Source: Tetraselmis striata (Eukaryota > Chlorophyta > Chlorodendrophyceae > Chlorodendrales > Chlorodendraceae). Taken from it: a stretch of 64,000 bases of DNA. The notes beneath the pieces were generated by a model. It saw nothing but the letters and a program-made list of their open reading frames with translations, searched no databases and was not told the origin of the DNA. Each line of letters opens with the position of its first letter. Positions within the stretch are counted from its first letter, which is position 1. Of the stretch, positions 45,373-57,489 are shown piece by piece. Location: the NCBI GenBank assembly GCA_006384855.1, contig VCJN01003563.1, positions 124,001 through 188,000 on the forward strand, read 5' to 3'. Made by a program: the position numbers and the translations under genes.

Positions 45373-45453
45373 GGGGGGGGGGGGGGGGGGGGCAGAGAGA
45401 GAGAGAGAGAGAACAAGAAGGTCAACAGGGGAAGGGGGGGGGGGGGGGGGGGG
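45373..45453 (+). repeat. Two G homopolymers flanking a (GA)n run
   Basis: Twenty G residues at 45373-45392, a GA array to about 45413, and twenty more G at 45434-45453, in the carboxypeptidase 3' region. Confidence 0.9.
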
Positions 45454-45471
45454 TTAATTTGAGATGGGGGA

Positions 45472-47954
45472 TTAAGCCGCCCCCTGCTTGCGAGCCATCG
45501 ACACAGGAGCCAATATCCTGGGCCTGTCAACGCTGGGGTTGGCCGTGGGGGCATGGCTGGTGTTGAAGGGCGGCAGCGGCCTGGCTGCAAGGAAGGACCG
45601 CATCATGGCCAGCGCCGCAGCGGGCTTGTACTCAGGCACCATGTGCCCGCTGCCGCGGATGGTGACAAAGGACCAGTCGCCTTCATACTCCACCACGTAG
45701 CCCGCCAGCTGGCGCTGTCCATCCAGCGTCCAAGGCCGCCAGCGCGCGATGCGCTTGACACCGGTCGCTGCCCAGTACTCATCGAATTTTCCCTGCGTCA
45801 CGAAGCTGTTGAGCCCGGGGTCGGTGTCGCCGTTGTAGACCATCACGCGCAGCGCTGGGTTGTGCACCGCGGCCAAATGGATTGGCCGGACGTCCTGCTC
45901 GGACAGCGTGTAGTTAAAGCCGACGCCATTGTCGCCGCTAAAGAAGTTGGAGCCAGGCGACACGTGCAGCGCGGCGCGCACCGCCGGATCCGCCAAGAAC
46001 ATGCCAAAGGCGCGCCCGGGGCAGGGGTAGTCGTTCTGTGCAGCGCGGAGATCGGGCGGCGGCCACAAATAGGCGTGGCCCGCTAGGAAGGGGTTGCCTG
46101 GATTCCAGTAGCACTCGTCGTAGAGGCCATATGGGTAGTAGCTGCCAACCTCGCCGCTCACCTCTGCCAGGACCGACTGGCAGGCGGCGCCTTGCGTGCG
46201 CGAGCGCAGCTCGGTGCGGCTGCAGGTGGCGTGAATACGGTCGTAGAGCTCCTCTGAGAACTGGCCGTGCCCTGCAATCAGAAGGGCCGCCCATGGGCCA
46301 TCAGACAAATGCCAGCAAAAGCCTTGATGGAATACATCTGTTTTTGGTTTAGGATGATTAGTCTCTGGGCGGTTGCGCTCACCCAAGTGCTTTGGGCGAT
46401 ACTCAGGTGGCGTTATAAATAAGCTCCCTTGCAGGGGTTGATATCGTAATCGGGGCTACACTTGCAAGTCGGGTTGGTGAGGGGAGGTCTCAGGCACAGC
46501 CTTGGTCTCACCGTGCAGGAACTCAAGCTGCCAGTGCGGCTCCTGCGCCAGGCCGCAAAGCACTTGCGAGCCCAAGCAGCCATCCCCCACCACCATGCCA
46601 GCCAGCGCAATGCCTTGTGGGTCTGCCAGCAGCTCACGGGCGATCACGGGCACGTACACCCCCGCGTAGCTCTCGCCCACGAGGTACAGGTCGCGGCCCA
46701 GGTACGGCTTGAGTGCGCCGTTGAAGAGGCGAGTTAGGAAGGCGTGGTTGGCGCGTGCCACCAGCGAGTCATCCCAAGCCCCACATGACCTGTGCAGATG
46801 CAGTGGCGGGTCAGGTATAGAGAGCGTGCCCAGCCAGCAGCTGTCCATCTCAGGACTGGACGGGCAAGCTGATTCCTGGTGCACCCAGACAACCAACCCA
46901 TATTGCTTTGACTTGGAGTCCGTGCTGCTGTTGAACCATGTTTCGAGCCTGACATCGCGACGGTTCTAAGTCGTTTGCTTCGCACTCGTTTTCAAGCTAC
47001 GCCGGTGGTGGTAACCATTCACTGATAGACTACTTATTAGCTAGCCTCAGGTGGCGCCCGCTGCCTAGATACCCCTATTGTAGAATATGTCGACTTGATG
47101 CGGCGACTTTCCGCGCGAGCAGCGAACCCTCAATGCAATGATGCCAACAGCAGGCGACAGCAAAATTAGTCTACAACCACTCGCTGCATGGTTTCGGAGC
47201 TCCACCACGCGATGCGAATACGAAAATGAGGGGTAATAAAAGCACAAGCATTTCATCGATGCTCCGAAACCATACAAGTCGGAGCGCCGCCACGGCTTGC
47301 CGGTCGGCGGGTGCTGGTGTTTCGTCGTCGCGAGGGCGAGGTTTGCGGCCCCCAACTCCGAAACCATTCGCACCCTGCCCGTCGGTGCGGCTGTGTCGTC
47401 ACCAGCGATGTGATAATAAGCAGGGCGGCATGCCGGCAGGGCGGCAGGCAAGCCTGGACGAGCGGCGTGGCCGCGCACCTCCCGTCTCCGGATGGCCCGT
47501 CCGGCTCACAGTAGCTGAAGCCCACCGGCGGGGGGCTATTTACAATGAGCAGGCTGGCCAGCCGCGTCCAGCTGTACTCGTTGCGGATAAGGCGCGGTTG
47601 GTTTTCGCCGTCGGCCGCGATGCTGTCGGCATTGAGTAGTAACGGGCCAAACTCCACCAGAAGCCCAAACAGGCTGGTCGCACCTGGGCCGCCGTTGTAC
47701 CACACCAGCACCGGATCCTCGGACGGCCTGCCCTCCGACTCGATGAACACATAGTGCATTAACATCTGCCCGGGCGCGCCAGACGGCGGCCGGCCGGCGA
47801 AGCCGAAACCGCTGAACGTGCGCGACGGCAGCGGGCCGTCCCATCCTGGCAGCCCCGTTACCTCGCGGTGGAACTCGGTGGTGGCACTGCACGCCGCCAC
47901 CAGCGCGGCAGCGATCCTCAGCGCGACGAGGAGGCGCGCGCGCTTTGACGACAT
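45472..47954 (-). CDS. Serine carboxypeptidase (peptidase family S10), secreted or vacuolar
   Basis: Exons on the minus strand: 47954-47479, 46789-46512, 46271-45472; 1554 nt, 517 aa, phases consistent at both junctions. The start is the Met followed by a short basic stretch and a hydrophobic signal-peptide core (LLVALRIAAALVAACSA). S10 hallmarks are all present: oxyanion-hole VLVWYNGGPGATSLFG, nucleophile GESYAGVYVP (Ser about residue 199), acid in YNGDTDPGLNSF, and His in GSGHMVPEYKP. The length is normal for the family. It removes C-terminal residues from proteins or peptides in acidic compartments, or acts as an acyltransferase in some plants. It converges with the channel gene; 3' regions overlap. 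Intron 1 (about 690 bp) carries copies of a TTTCGGAGC hairpin motif. No lesion seen, so it should be functional. Confidence 0.9.
47188..47367. repeat. Inverted repeat motif in carboxypeptidase intron 1
   Basis: ATGGTTTCGGAGC at 47188-47200 pairs exactly with GCTCCGAAACCAT at 47261-47273; a further CTCCGAAACCAT lies at 47356-47367. The same motif occurs near 12048 and 12120. Confidence 0.7.
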
Positions 47955-48575
47955 CGCGGTGGGGAAAGTAGCGGGCAGAGGCCCTGATATCCAGACAAGT
48001 GACTCACCGCGGGCTACTACAACGCCGCGAAAGATGAACCCGCGCAGCTCGCTGTGTGCACTCACTCCAACCGCCCACCCATCACAAGCAGCGATATGCC
48101 GTAGGTGTTGTGCGACAGCGCGCACCCGTCGCGCAGCATTCTCCGCGTAGCATTCTTGCGACTATGTATTCCTCCATTCCGCTGCCGCCTGCTGCGGGGC
48201 AGAAAACGTCATATACTGTATTAAATACGTCACCGCGTTCGCGCGCGTGTGCCCAGTGTTCGGTGATAACCAAATTCTCGGTTCGTTATCTTTGCCCTAT
48301 TCGGTGATAGACTGGTAGTTACGAAGTGGTGGTAATTACAAAAGCAGCTCGCCACGGAAAATAAAGTACCTTATCTGCTACGAGGTAATCACCCGGTAAT
48401 TCCCCATAATTTTCAGGGTTGGGCATATTTATTGCAGTTTTCCGGCCCATAGCGACGCAAAAAACACCAAGAGACAGTGGCCAATAAATTACCCAGTGCT
48501 TGTAAAGAAATTGTTGCATGACTTTGATGAAAAAACCCGACCCTCCCGCGGGCTACCAGTGTCTTGATGACTTCT
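47955..48575. other. Carboxypeptidase upstream region and intergenic stretch
   Basis: No gene seen. The AT-richer part 48300-48540 has repeated GGTAATT and lies next to the decayed hAT sequence, of which it may be the non-coding end. Confidence 0.35.
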
Positions 48576-50254
48576 TTACGATTCGGTGGCTGCTCTGTCA
48601 TCGTCCAGCAGTGACTGCACATACTCCCCACAGTTGATGCGGGCTTCCACCGTGCTACTCGCCTCACTGTCCGCAGTGACCTTAGCAGAGGCGGAGTCTA
48701 GTACCGCGGCAGCCTCCTGGACATCGCTCCGAATCTTGATATCCGGCTTGACAGAGCGCATGTAACACTCCTGGCCAAAGTTGCACGAGAGAGCGGCGTC
48801 CACCTGTGCGCGCACCCGGGTCTACATTCTTGTGTATGAATACTCGAATGGCCATATTCTCCACACCCATATTATTCCACAGGCTCTGCGTGACTAGGTC
48901 AGCGAGAGAGAACACACGCTCGCACTCTATCTGACTAGCATGGATCGCAAGCAACATACGTGCGTGCCAATTCTGAAACAACTGGGTACTTGGTGGCGTT
49001 CTCACGCCACCAACCTTGCACGTCACACGGCTCATCCGGATTGTGCGCGGCGGTATCCTCGCAAAAGGTTGTCAGCTCAAAGTCTATCTGGGAAGCAAAC
49101 AGCTGCCTAGTCTCCTCAGATGTGTCACCGTCATCATCAGGGGCACCGTCACCATTAGCATCATCATCACTATCGAGGTCACACAAGGCAACGAGGCGCT
49201 TGGTGGGGGCGGCCTCGGCACACATCTAGGTGGATGCATTCTTCTTCTCTCGCTCCAAGTGCAGCTTCAGCTCCAGCAGTTTTGGCAGCAACGCCTCTGT
49301 CTTGTATCGCCTCATCAGCGCCTTGTTGCTGCGGCGCCGCGCTCTCTCTTCCTCGTCACGAACAGCCAACACAAAAATGTCCCAAGACAGAAGCGGGGGT
49401 CAACCAACGTTGCCAGTAACTCATGTCGGCGGTCGGGTTCAAAAGTGTTGAATAAGGGCGCCATCATTTTGTTCACCTCACCCATGATGGGGTCGATCAT
49501 GGCATCGCTTTGTGTCTTTAGATCACTGTTGACCATGTATGCATACCCACATGTGTTGCTAAGATTATTTCAGACAAGCAAAAATAAGATCGGGCAGGAA
49601 AGGGTGGGGGGCGTACTGCTTGTCACCATCGTCGTCCTCATCAGCTCTGCCGGCCGGGACGGGTGGCAGAGATGACCACAGATTGGTTGCGGATCTCGGT
49701 GTATTTGGCCTCCAGCTTGGCGGTGGAGTACAAGGCGTCGGACATCAGCCAATGAAAACCGGTACTTTGTGCCAGCTTGACGAGTTTCTAGGGGTGGGGT
49801 AGCACATCCTCCATGGCCGCTGCCACAGATCATTACGCGAGGGTGTGCTGCCGCTCTCGCAAGTTTGTGCTGGCGGTCTGCGGCATTGTGCCATACAGGT
49901 GGTCCACCACAACACGTGCCGGCTTGCGGCATAATGTTCCTTGTGGTATTTCAGGGACGTGTTGCTGTGATCGGGCTTGTAATCAAACATGTGCTCGGCC
50001 TCGCGGCCCAGCTCATCTTTAGGAATAGGGGGGGGGGGGGGGGGGGGGAGGGGGGCATACCGCGGCATCGGCGTCGTATTTCAAGTTTCTCACGAGCGTA
50101 TCGGTGCGCTGTTTCAAATGTGTTGGTTCCTCCTCGGCTGCTTGCTTATCGTCACCGTTAAGTTCTATCGGTGGTTTAGCGCTGGCACTGCCGGGCCGGG
50201 GCAAAGCGGACTGCGACGAGTCGCCAATAGGGCTCCGCATCAAGCCTCAGGAGA

Positions 50255-50530
50255 TAAATATCAAGAATTGGTGCATGACGGAAAAAAAAAGATCAAGAAT
50301 TGGTGCATGATCCAGTTGATCCGATCTTTAATCGATTTAATTGGGTTGCTAAACATTGGTGCACCGGTAAATCCAACCCCTTCAATATCGGTGCACCAGT
50401 AAAATCTACCACCGAAATATCGGTGCACCAGTAAAATCCACCACATAAATATCGGTGCACCAGTAAAATTCCGTGTCTAAATATCGGTGCACCAGTAAAT
50501 TATGCGAAAATATTGGTGCACCAGAGGTGA
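50255..50530 (+). repeat. Left subterminal GGTGCACCAGT array
   Basis: About eight imperfect units of 25-35 bp with core TAAATATCGGTGCACCAGTA; GGTGCACC is itself palindromic. Confidence 0.85.
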
Positions 50531-51351
50531 TATATGCAGTATTAATCGATTTTAATACGCGAATTTGATGTTAATCTGGAAGAAAGGAAATTTTGTCAAG
50601 TTCATGCGATGAAAATGAGCCTCAATTAACAGCATCATATCATTATTACACTTTGATCCATGCACCAGGTGGACAGGACGCACACCACATTACTGCAGCA
50701 TGTGTGATGCGCTAAGTACTAAGAAGCATGTATGGGACCAATCCCATACAACTTGGGAAAAAGATGGCGGCCCCTGCCCTCCCCCTTCGTCCGCGGGAAT
50801 AATCATCAATGAGTACAACCCTCTCCAGGTTGAGTATTATCGACACCTCTCCAGGTCAGATGAGTGTAACCCTCTCCAGGTTGTTAGGGATCATTGGGCA
50901 GAAGGTATATCGGAAGATGCTTATGCGGATATACAAAGTGAATATTGGTGCAATGCATGTGCAAGTGGCTGACTTCATGGTTGTAGCTGTGGATGGCTGC
51001 CTGGCTGCGAGCTGTCATGCACCCAATGCAGTGACCATTGATTGTAACAGACGGTGCTTACAAGTGATGGTATGCAATATCGACACCACTACCTACACGC
51101 AACGACAACACTATGATACCACCCCTAGTCAAGGTTCTTGTACACAATGAGCGCGTGCTCAAGTGTCGTCTCAGAGGTAGACTTCTTGAAGTCGTTGTGC
51201 TTCACAGCGAATAAACCCGCCAGAGGTTTATATCCTCCGCGGCCGCGCCCTCACCTGGATCCAGCCGATCGATCTCACCGGGGGAAACCCTTCCAGCACC
51301 CTGACCGCACCCAACAACCGCGTTGCGGTCTACCATATGGGATCGTGAGGG

Positions 51352-51735
51352 GTTGATCCACCGAAGTTTAAATATGTACCGTCCGATAATCTCAATGGTC
51401 ATTTCATTGCCGTCGAGGCGTCGATGCAATTGGGGAGCAATGATCCCGCATCTGTCCAACGGTGGCCGTCAGATCGTGGTCACCACGCATCGTCACGAGC
51501 GAAGCCGTCGATGACACATGTCTCCCACTGTGGCGGATTCTCGGTTGATCCACCTAAGTTTAAATATGTACCGTCCGATAATCTCAATGGTCATTTCATT
51601 GCCGTAGAGGCGTCGATGCAATTGGGGAGCAATGATCCCGCATCTGTCCAACGGTGGCCGTCAGATTGTGGTTACCACGCATCGTCACGAGCGAAGCCGT
51701 CGATGACACATGTCTCCCACTGTGGCTGATTCTCG
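51352..51735 (+). repeat. 192-bp tandem duplication inside the hAT element
   Basis: Two copies (about 51352-51543 and 51544-51735) that differ by a few substitutions, each containing AAGTTTAAATATGTACCGTC and ending near CTCCCACTGTGGC.GATTCTC. Confidence 0.85.
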
Positions 51736-51744
51736 GTTGATTCT

Positions 51745-52130
51745 TGGTGCACCAGTCGTTGATTCAATTACGCAGATAAATATTGGTGCATCGGTAGAAT
51801 ATACGGTTAAATGTTGGTGCATCAGTAAATGTCGGCACCGAAGTATCGGTGCACCAGTAAATTATGGCACCGAAACATCATCGGTGCACCAGTAAATACC
51901 GGTACCTTAGTATCGGTGCACCAGTAAATTCCGCCAGCTAAATATCGGTGCACCGAATATTACAGCCCAATAAATATCGGTGCACCAGTAAATTCCGGCA
52001 CCTAAAAATCTGTGCACCAGTAAAATCTACCACGTAAATATCGGTGCACCAGTAAATTCCGCGCCTAAATATTGATTCTTGGTGCGATTCACGATCTGTC
52101 TGGTGCACCATGATTCGATCTTTTATTGAT
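51745..52130 (+). repeat. Right subterminal GGTGCACCAGT array
   Basis: About twelve imperfect units of the same core as at 50255-50530, in the same orientation, ending about 20 bp from the right terminus. Confidence 0.85.
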
Positions 52131-52449
52131 TCTTGATGCGGAGCCTTAGTCGCCAACGCTACGGCGGTTCGTATGGCGGGATGGGCCGGGGCGCGAGCAT
52201 GGTGGCGGCGGCGGCATGGTTTCTTCGTTGCCGGCGGCCTGCATGTCGACTTCGGCCTCCGAAGCACCGTCGTCTGGCCGTGGCTGGGTGTAGGGTTGAG
52301 ACTTGAGACTTGAGGGTGTAGTGCTGTGATCGTGCGCCGTCTGGTGATGCTCTATTCCGTATTTCTTGGCGGCGGGCGCCAACCTGCGTTGCCGCCTCAC
52401 CAAGGAATACAGCAAGTGCAAGATGACGCATTACAGCAACTGAAAACAC

Positions 52450-53978
52450 CGTTTAACACATGCGCCATATACTATTGGCGCACCACCGCGTACTATATGC
52501 CGGGTACGGATGCAGCCACGTGCGACACCTGGAGCGATTATAGTACAATTTCTATGCGGATTCGGACATATCAGAGCGAATGGATTCTCTCGCTATAGCC
52601 GCTATACTCAAAAATCGTGCGTTTAGAGGGACTTCAAGTAGGGGGCATTCATGCCATTTTCGCTAGGTATTCAGCCTGAACTGAATTCAGCTGAAGTCGG
52701 GACTTCAGCGTGAAGTGTCCTGAACCGAAGCCCCTTCAAGGCAACCCTAGCTCGGACCCCCAGGGCATCCGGCGAGCGGGTCTTCGGAATCACCACCCCG
52801 CGGGCTGCGGCTGCTACGAGATCTCCTCCCCAAACGTCAGCATACCGCCTGCCACCCCCGTGAATGACACCTTCCCGCTGCCCGACGACAGTGAGAAGGA
52901 TGAGCGACTCCCCGTCCGTTGACAACGAGGCGGGCGGAGGTTGCTGTGGTGTTGGGCCTGCTACGGACCCCGCGCCGACTCCTACATAAAAGGGGAGGCC
53001 CCCCTCGCCAGGTTAGGCGCTTGTTGATCTCGAGCAAGACCCCGCGGACGACAGCCAGATCAAGAAGGGAGAGGCGCACGCCGCGGCCGGGCCGGAGATG
53101 ACGACAGTGGAGGCAATTTTGTATGCCCGTGCTGGAAACGTGCGGCATGTTCGAGCCGCCGAAGGGGAAGGCTGGCGTCCGACTTTGTGTCCCGGATATA
53201 CGGTGCCTCCGCTTCATCGAATACGAATGACGAGGAATGTCGTGCTGCGGCGAGAAATTTCGTGCTCGCGTCTTAGCGAAAGGTCGGGCGGCGAAGAGAG
53301 ACATCGTGACAAGCAACACGAGATATCAGTCGCTCTTATAGCCTAAAGGCGACCGCGGCTACTCGAGGTGGACTGGCCGGGAGCCGACCAACGGAACATC
53401 GTGTGGGGTGGGCAGCGAGTAGTCGCGCGGGCAATCCGCCCGCAAGAAATACTAAAATACTGTGCCGCCAATTTCGTCATCACGGGGTATGAGTATTTTG
53501 GTATTTTCCGGCCTCAAATACCAAATTACCAAAATACTAAAATAAAACTCGGTAACAAGTAGACCCGTTGCAGGAGTGTGGAATAGAGAGCCGTAAGGAT
53601 CAATCGTAGTAGCTGCTACATTGTACAGCCCCGCGTCCGCCGACCCACCGACCCGGGGCCCGGCGTCCGTCGACGGACGGGCGGCGAGGCGGACGGGCGA
53701 CGGTCGTCCGGCGTCCGGGTCTGGTCCACGCGGCGGGCTCGACGCTTCGCGCCATGCCCGCCCCGTAGGCCTGACGAACGGCGACCACCGGCCCGACCGG
53801 CGGCGGGCGGGCGGGCGGGCGGTTACCGTACTGGTATAGGTAGTCAGCATGTAAGCGTGACGTTAATTTTTGCCTGCGCAGAATTATGACGGAATCTATA
53901 GCGGAAAAATTGTCTATCTATATAATAATCTATGCGGAATAACCGTTCCGAAAGTCGGCGGCAGACACACTCACACAC
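52450..53978. other. Intergenic stretch with short palindromes
   Basis: No gene recognised. Features seen: clustered CTGAA/TTCAG motifs at 52670-52740, a TATA-like CATAAAAGGGG near 52984, a 16-bp palindrome CGTCCGTCGACGGACG at 53664-53679, and a (GGGC)n run at 53803-53822. Short frames are GC-rich shadows. Confidence 0.4.
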
Positions 53979-54375
53979 GCAAGGACAGACTAAACTCGTA
54001 ATTAACATGTTCTAAACTTGTTCATGGGGTTTCCTCCTCAATCCGAACCGATCTTCGGCTATCGTGCTGCTCAGTGGTACGGGTTACAAGGCACCTGTCG
54101 TTGCGCCTTTTTTTGCGCCCGTAGACATAAAAGCAGCCATAACAGCTGAGCCTACCATCTTCCAGTTTCGCTGCCTTACACGCAGCGATTAAGTATCTCG
54201 CAACTTGTTGCGAGCAAGGTCACCCCAGGTTGTTCAAGACCACACTCGGCTCGCCACCCGTGTGTAAAATTCTCATCCGTACGTCTGTGCGTTACCATGT
54301 GAGATGGAGAAGAACCCGTCGTTGAGCCGACGCTCGAATCGCTACAAGCAGACGTAAAGGCCCAGCCTATCTATA

Positions 54376-55152
54376 TTGCGGCACGAGCTTGCAACAACGT
54401 TGGCTCAGTTGAAGGCTCAAGACCGTGTGGTTGGTGGAGACGGAGCTCATGGCTTCGGTTCCGGGCAGCGCATCACGGGACAGCCGACAGGCAGCGGGGG
54501 AGCCGCAGTGCGACCCGACTTGCTAGAGCTAGCCCAGAGCGGCCGTGTCGGAGCAAAATCCGTGAGTGACGAGGACGACTACCTCGCGGTGCCATAGCTA
54601 CTGCGACGAGCAGAGTCTGGTTACGAGGCCGTTCGACCGGTCAGCCGAGTGTCTGGACTCTTTCCACTAAGCACCGACCCAATGAACGAGTACCTCAACG
54701 GATGACCGGCGTCTGCCGGCCCAGGAGGAGTATCTTTGGATGTCGTGTTTCGGCGCCCACATGGCCGCGCTTTTCGTAGCTCTCGACGAGCTGCTACCTT
54801 AGGCTGCAAATCAAGACTTCGCCCTCCTACCTTACGCGTGCTCGGAATCACGCCAAAGCCATCGACACGGCGTTTCGTTTTCGTTTAGCATTCTTACGGA
54901 GGCTTAATGAGGTCAAGCGTCTGCACCGACGGTGTTCAAGGCGTTCTGGATGTGCTGCGAGCCCATCACTTTCAGCATGCTTCTCAGCATTTGAGTTCTG
55001 CGATTTTTGGGGACCTAATGAAGGACTACGAGCGTCGCGTCTTCGACGAGGCGACAATTGCCAAAAGCGCAAAGCTACCGCTAATGCTCGAGTGGCAGCA
55101 ACCGCTGCAGGACGTGGGCGTGGCGGCGGGCGCGGGCGTGGCCGCGAAGTGA
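54376..55152 (+). pseudogene. Possible gag-like fragment of the tyrosine-recombinase element
   Basis: Frames 54376-54597 and 54907-55152, with a third in between (YLWMSCFGAHMAALFVALDE near 54740), have balanced, helical composition and sit where a structural protein would be expected. Stops and frame changes separate them. No family motif is visible, so the gag reading rests on position only. Confidence 0.3.
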
Positions 55153-55699
55153 GCACGAGTGACGGTGTGGGGTGCCTTTCGTCGGAGCTGCTGGCGCTTT
55201 GCGAGGCCACCTTTCGGTGACCGCCGCAAGGCGGACCCTAGCAGCTCAACGACGGGATGAGCGCCATGTGTCCAGACCAGACCCCCCCCCCCCCCCCCCC
55301 CACCTTACATACTTCTTTTAGACCTTCCTCGGTGCGGCGCTTATTCTTCCAGCTACAGCCGAGTGCGGCTCAATCATCCGCACACCCGCGCATGGCGGCT
55401 CAACAAACCGCCTCCCGTACCATCTCATCGCTGCGTCAGTTGGCTGTCACACTACGTGTTACAATTGGTTGGCAACGACCAAGCTTCGCGCGTGTGCGTT
55501 ACGCGCGCGACATGCGCTACGAGTGCATAGGGCGCGCGGGGTGGCCCTCCTACCTGAACCTAGCCCCGCAAACCCGTACTGGTGTTGCTGCAAACCTGTC
55601 CAACAACTACCGGCCAACCGCCGAAAACCTAACCCTGCCGCCGAGTTGTTTGCTAATGTGAACCGTCCCTCTGTTACTCTGTCGGCCAAGCGCCGCACT

Positions 55700-57100
55700 T
55701 ACGTAATTGACGAGCCCGAAGCTGTCGCCCTTGGGCTGCTCCACCCCGGTCTCGGTTGCATGACGCGTTCGGCTCAGACGAGCTTGGGCAGCGGATCCTC
55801 GACCTACTCTCCAGCTCCCTCACCGCTCAGACACTCCAGAGCTATGCCGGCATATTTTCTCACTTCGCGGAGTTCTGCCACGACTCCGAGAACATCAGCC
55901 CGCCGGAGGCGACCAGAACGACCACTGCTATTGTCGTCCGATATGTTGCTTGGATTGGTGAGCGGGGGCACATTGGGGCTAAGTCGTTGCAACCCTATCT
56001 TTCCGCAATCAACACGTTCTTTGAGCTACACAACCTCGACTTGATTGCCAAGGACAGCCTGCACCTTACTGCGGCTCGTCGTGGCGTGATGCTACGGTAG
56101 TAATGCCGCTTGGAGGCTGCCCCTGTGCGAGTCCCTCGGCATGCTGATGTATTGTCGCTTACATCTTCGTCGAGCGAGCAGAGTTGATTGTGTGTGCTCC
56201 CATCCCAGAGTACCAGTACAAGTTCCGAGCCCTTGTGGCCTCGGTTGTCAACTTCATGTTCTTTGCCAGGGGACTTATTGGCGTGTCCTACCGAGTGCGG
56301 GACGTGTATATGTCGACGATTACAACATTACCCGGCAGATGTAGAGAAAGGCCGCGCAGGTCGACGTGGTCCCGACGACATGCGCGTACTGCTCCTTCCA
56401 GTGTCGGAGCACCTCCGCATTGCGCGTCTCCTGCACCACTTCATGGACGACGTACAATTTGCCCCCTTGCTTGCTCATGCATGTTGCCGTGGCCGAAACA
56501 AACTTCTGGGCGGTCACTACCCCGAGCGATCAGTCCAAGTCTTGGACCGCCGCTACAATGTCGGACCGGCGGCTCTCTACGGCCGGTCGTCTTGTCGGTG
56601 CGTGTTGCCCCTCCCGCCGGCACTTCACGGAGCTCCCACAGCCTTCGCAAGGGAGCCACATCTGCCGCTAACGCCATCGGAACTCCGCTGTCCCAATTGA
56701 AATTGAAATTGATTTACGACATGCTGACTTGCTGCTCTCCACTGCCCAAGCCGAGTTGCTTTTAGGACATGCTTTCTACAACCGCTGTGGGAACCCTAGA
56801 CATTACGGATGCAGCTTCCGGCCTTCCTCCTTGTCGCCCGCGCCCCTCCTCCTCCCATGCCGCTTGGTATTGCCCCCCCCCCCCCCCCCCGCCGTGGCGG
56901 GGGTGTCGTGCTCGGTGGTCTGCGGAAGCGTGTATGTCAACGGTGGGTGTGCGTCCACTGTCCCACATTCGCTACCAAGGCGGTTGGGGCACAAACTTCG
57001 ACGTCGTTCTGGACTACTTTGACCCCCACGTCCTTCCTTCGCTTGGCGCGTGGTTCTTCTTCGGTCACATCGATCGCGCCCCTCCGCCACTTCCAAGTCC
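55700..57100 (+). pseudogene. Tyrosine recombinase, interrupted
   Basis: The N-terminal SAM-like core-binding domain is clear at 55756-56097 (SSLTAQTLQSYAGIFSHFAE, GAKSLQPYLSAINTFF). The catalytic domain follows in shifted frames: RALVASVVNFMFFARGL (56230), VEKGRAGRRGPDD (56340), the His-x-x-Arg motif in SHSLRKGATSAANAIG (56640), then GGWGTNFDVVLDYFDP (56975) with the nucleophilic Tyr. Between the last two lies about 260 bp with a C homopolymer (56873-56890), an intron or an insertion. Stop at 56098 and changes of frame indicate decay or unseen introns. This enzyme class integrates circular DNA by strand exchange through a Tyr-DNA link. Confidence 0.75.
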
Positions 57101-57489
57101 AACAAGACTCCGCAGCGGTGGCCTTCCCGGTGCCCCCTTCATGACATGGCGCTACCCCTTCTCCGTCAATCCACCGCTCTCTCCGTTCGCTCATCAATGG
57201 CAAAACCAGACTCAACTTTGAAATGTTCAAAACTGGTTTATGGGGTTCCCTCCTCTTCCCTAACCGCTTTTCGGCTACCGTGCTGCTCCAATATGGCGCA
57301 GTCGCCCCATAGCAGCGCTGCTTTTTGTGCTACCATGGTGTTAGAGCACCGCCAATTGAGGGGACAGGAACCGGTGACCGCTGCTGCTCAGCAACCATAG
57401 GGCTGCAGCTGCCGCCGCGACTGGGGAGCGTGTAATGGCCGATATCGATGTATGCTGGCGCAGCTTGCCGAACAGTGTTTGCACCACGG

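Larger units (their letters stand above)
50228..52148. mobile_element. Non-autonomous hAT element with 17-bp TIRs and 8-bp target duplication
   Basis: TAGGGCTCCGCATCAAG at 50228-50244 is the reverse complement of 52132-52148 with one mismatch (TAAGG at the right). The 8-bp direct repeat GTCGCCAA flanks it (50220-50227, 52149-52156), the hAT signature. The 1921-bp interior encodes no recognisable transposase. Both subterminal regions carry arrays of a GGTGCACCAGTAAA motif, such as hAT transposases bind in other families. The element sits inside an older hAT transposase remnant. Confidence 0.85.
48576..52449 (-). pseudogene. Decayed hAT-superfamily transposase, split by a nested element
   Basis: Minus-strand frames carry hAT C-terminal (dimerisation) features: WWRENATKYPVVSELART near 48995, and after a frameshift MLLAIHASQIECERVFSLAD near 48920, followed by a helix and an acidic end. 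Upstream, FEPDRRHELLATLVDPRF (near 49420) fits the LLDPRF-like segment before the acidic loop. Still further upstream, 50243-50019 and 52421-52149 read as one frame once the nested element (50228-52148) and its duplicated target are discounted, so the insertion hit this coding region. At least two frameshifts, stops and a G homopolymer near 50030 show decay. The start and outer ends of this older element were not found. Confidence 0.6.
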
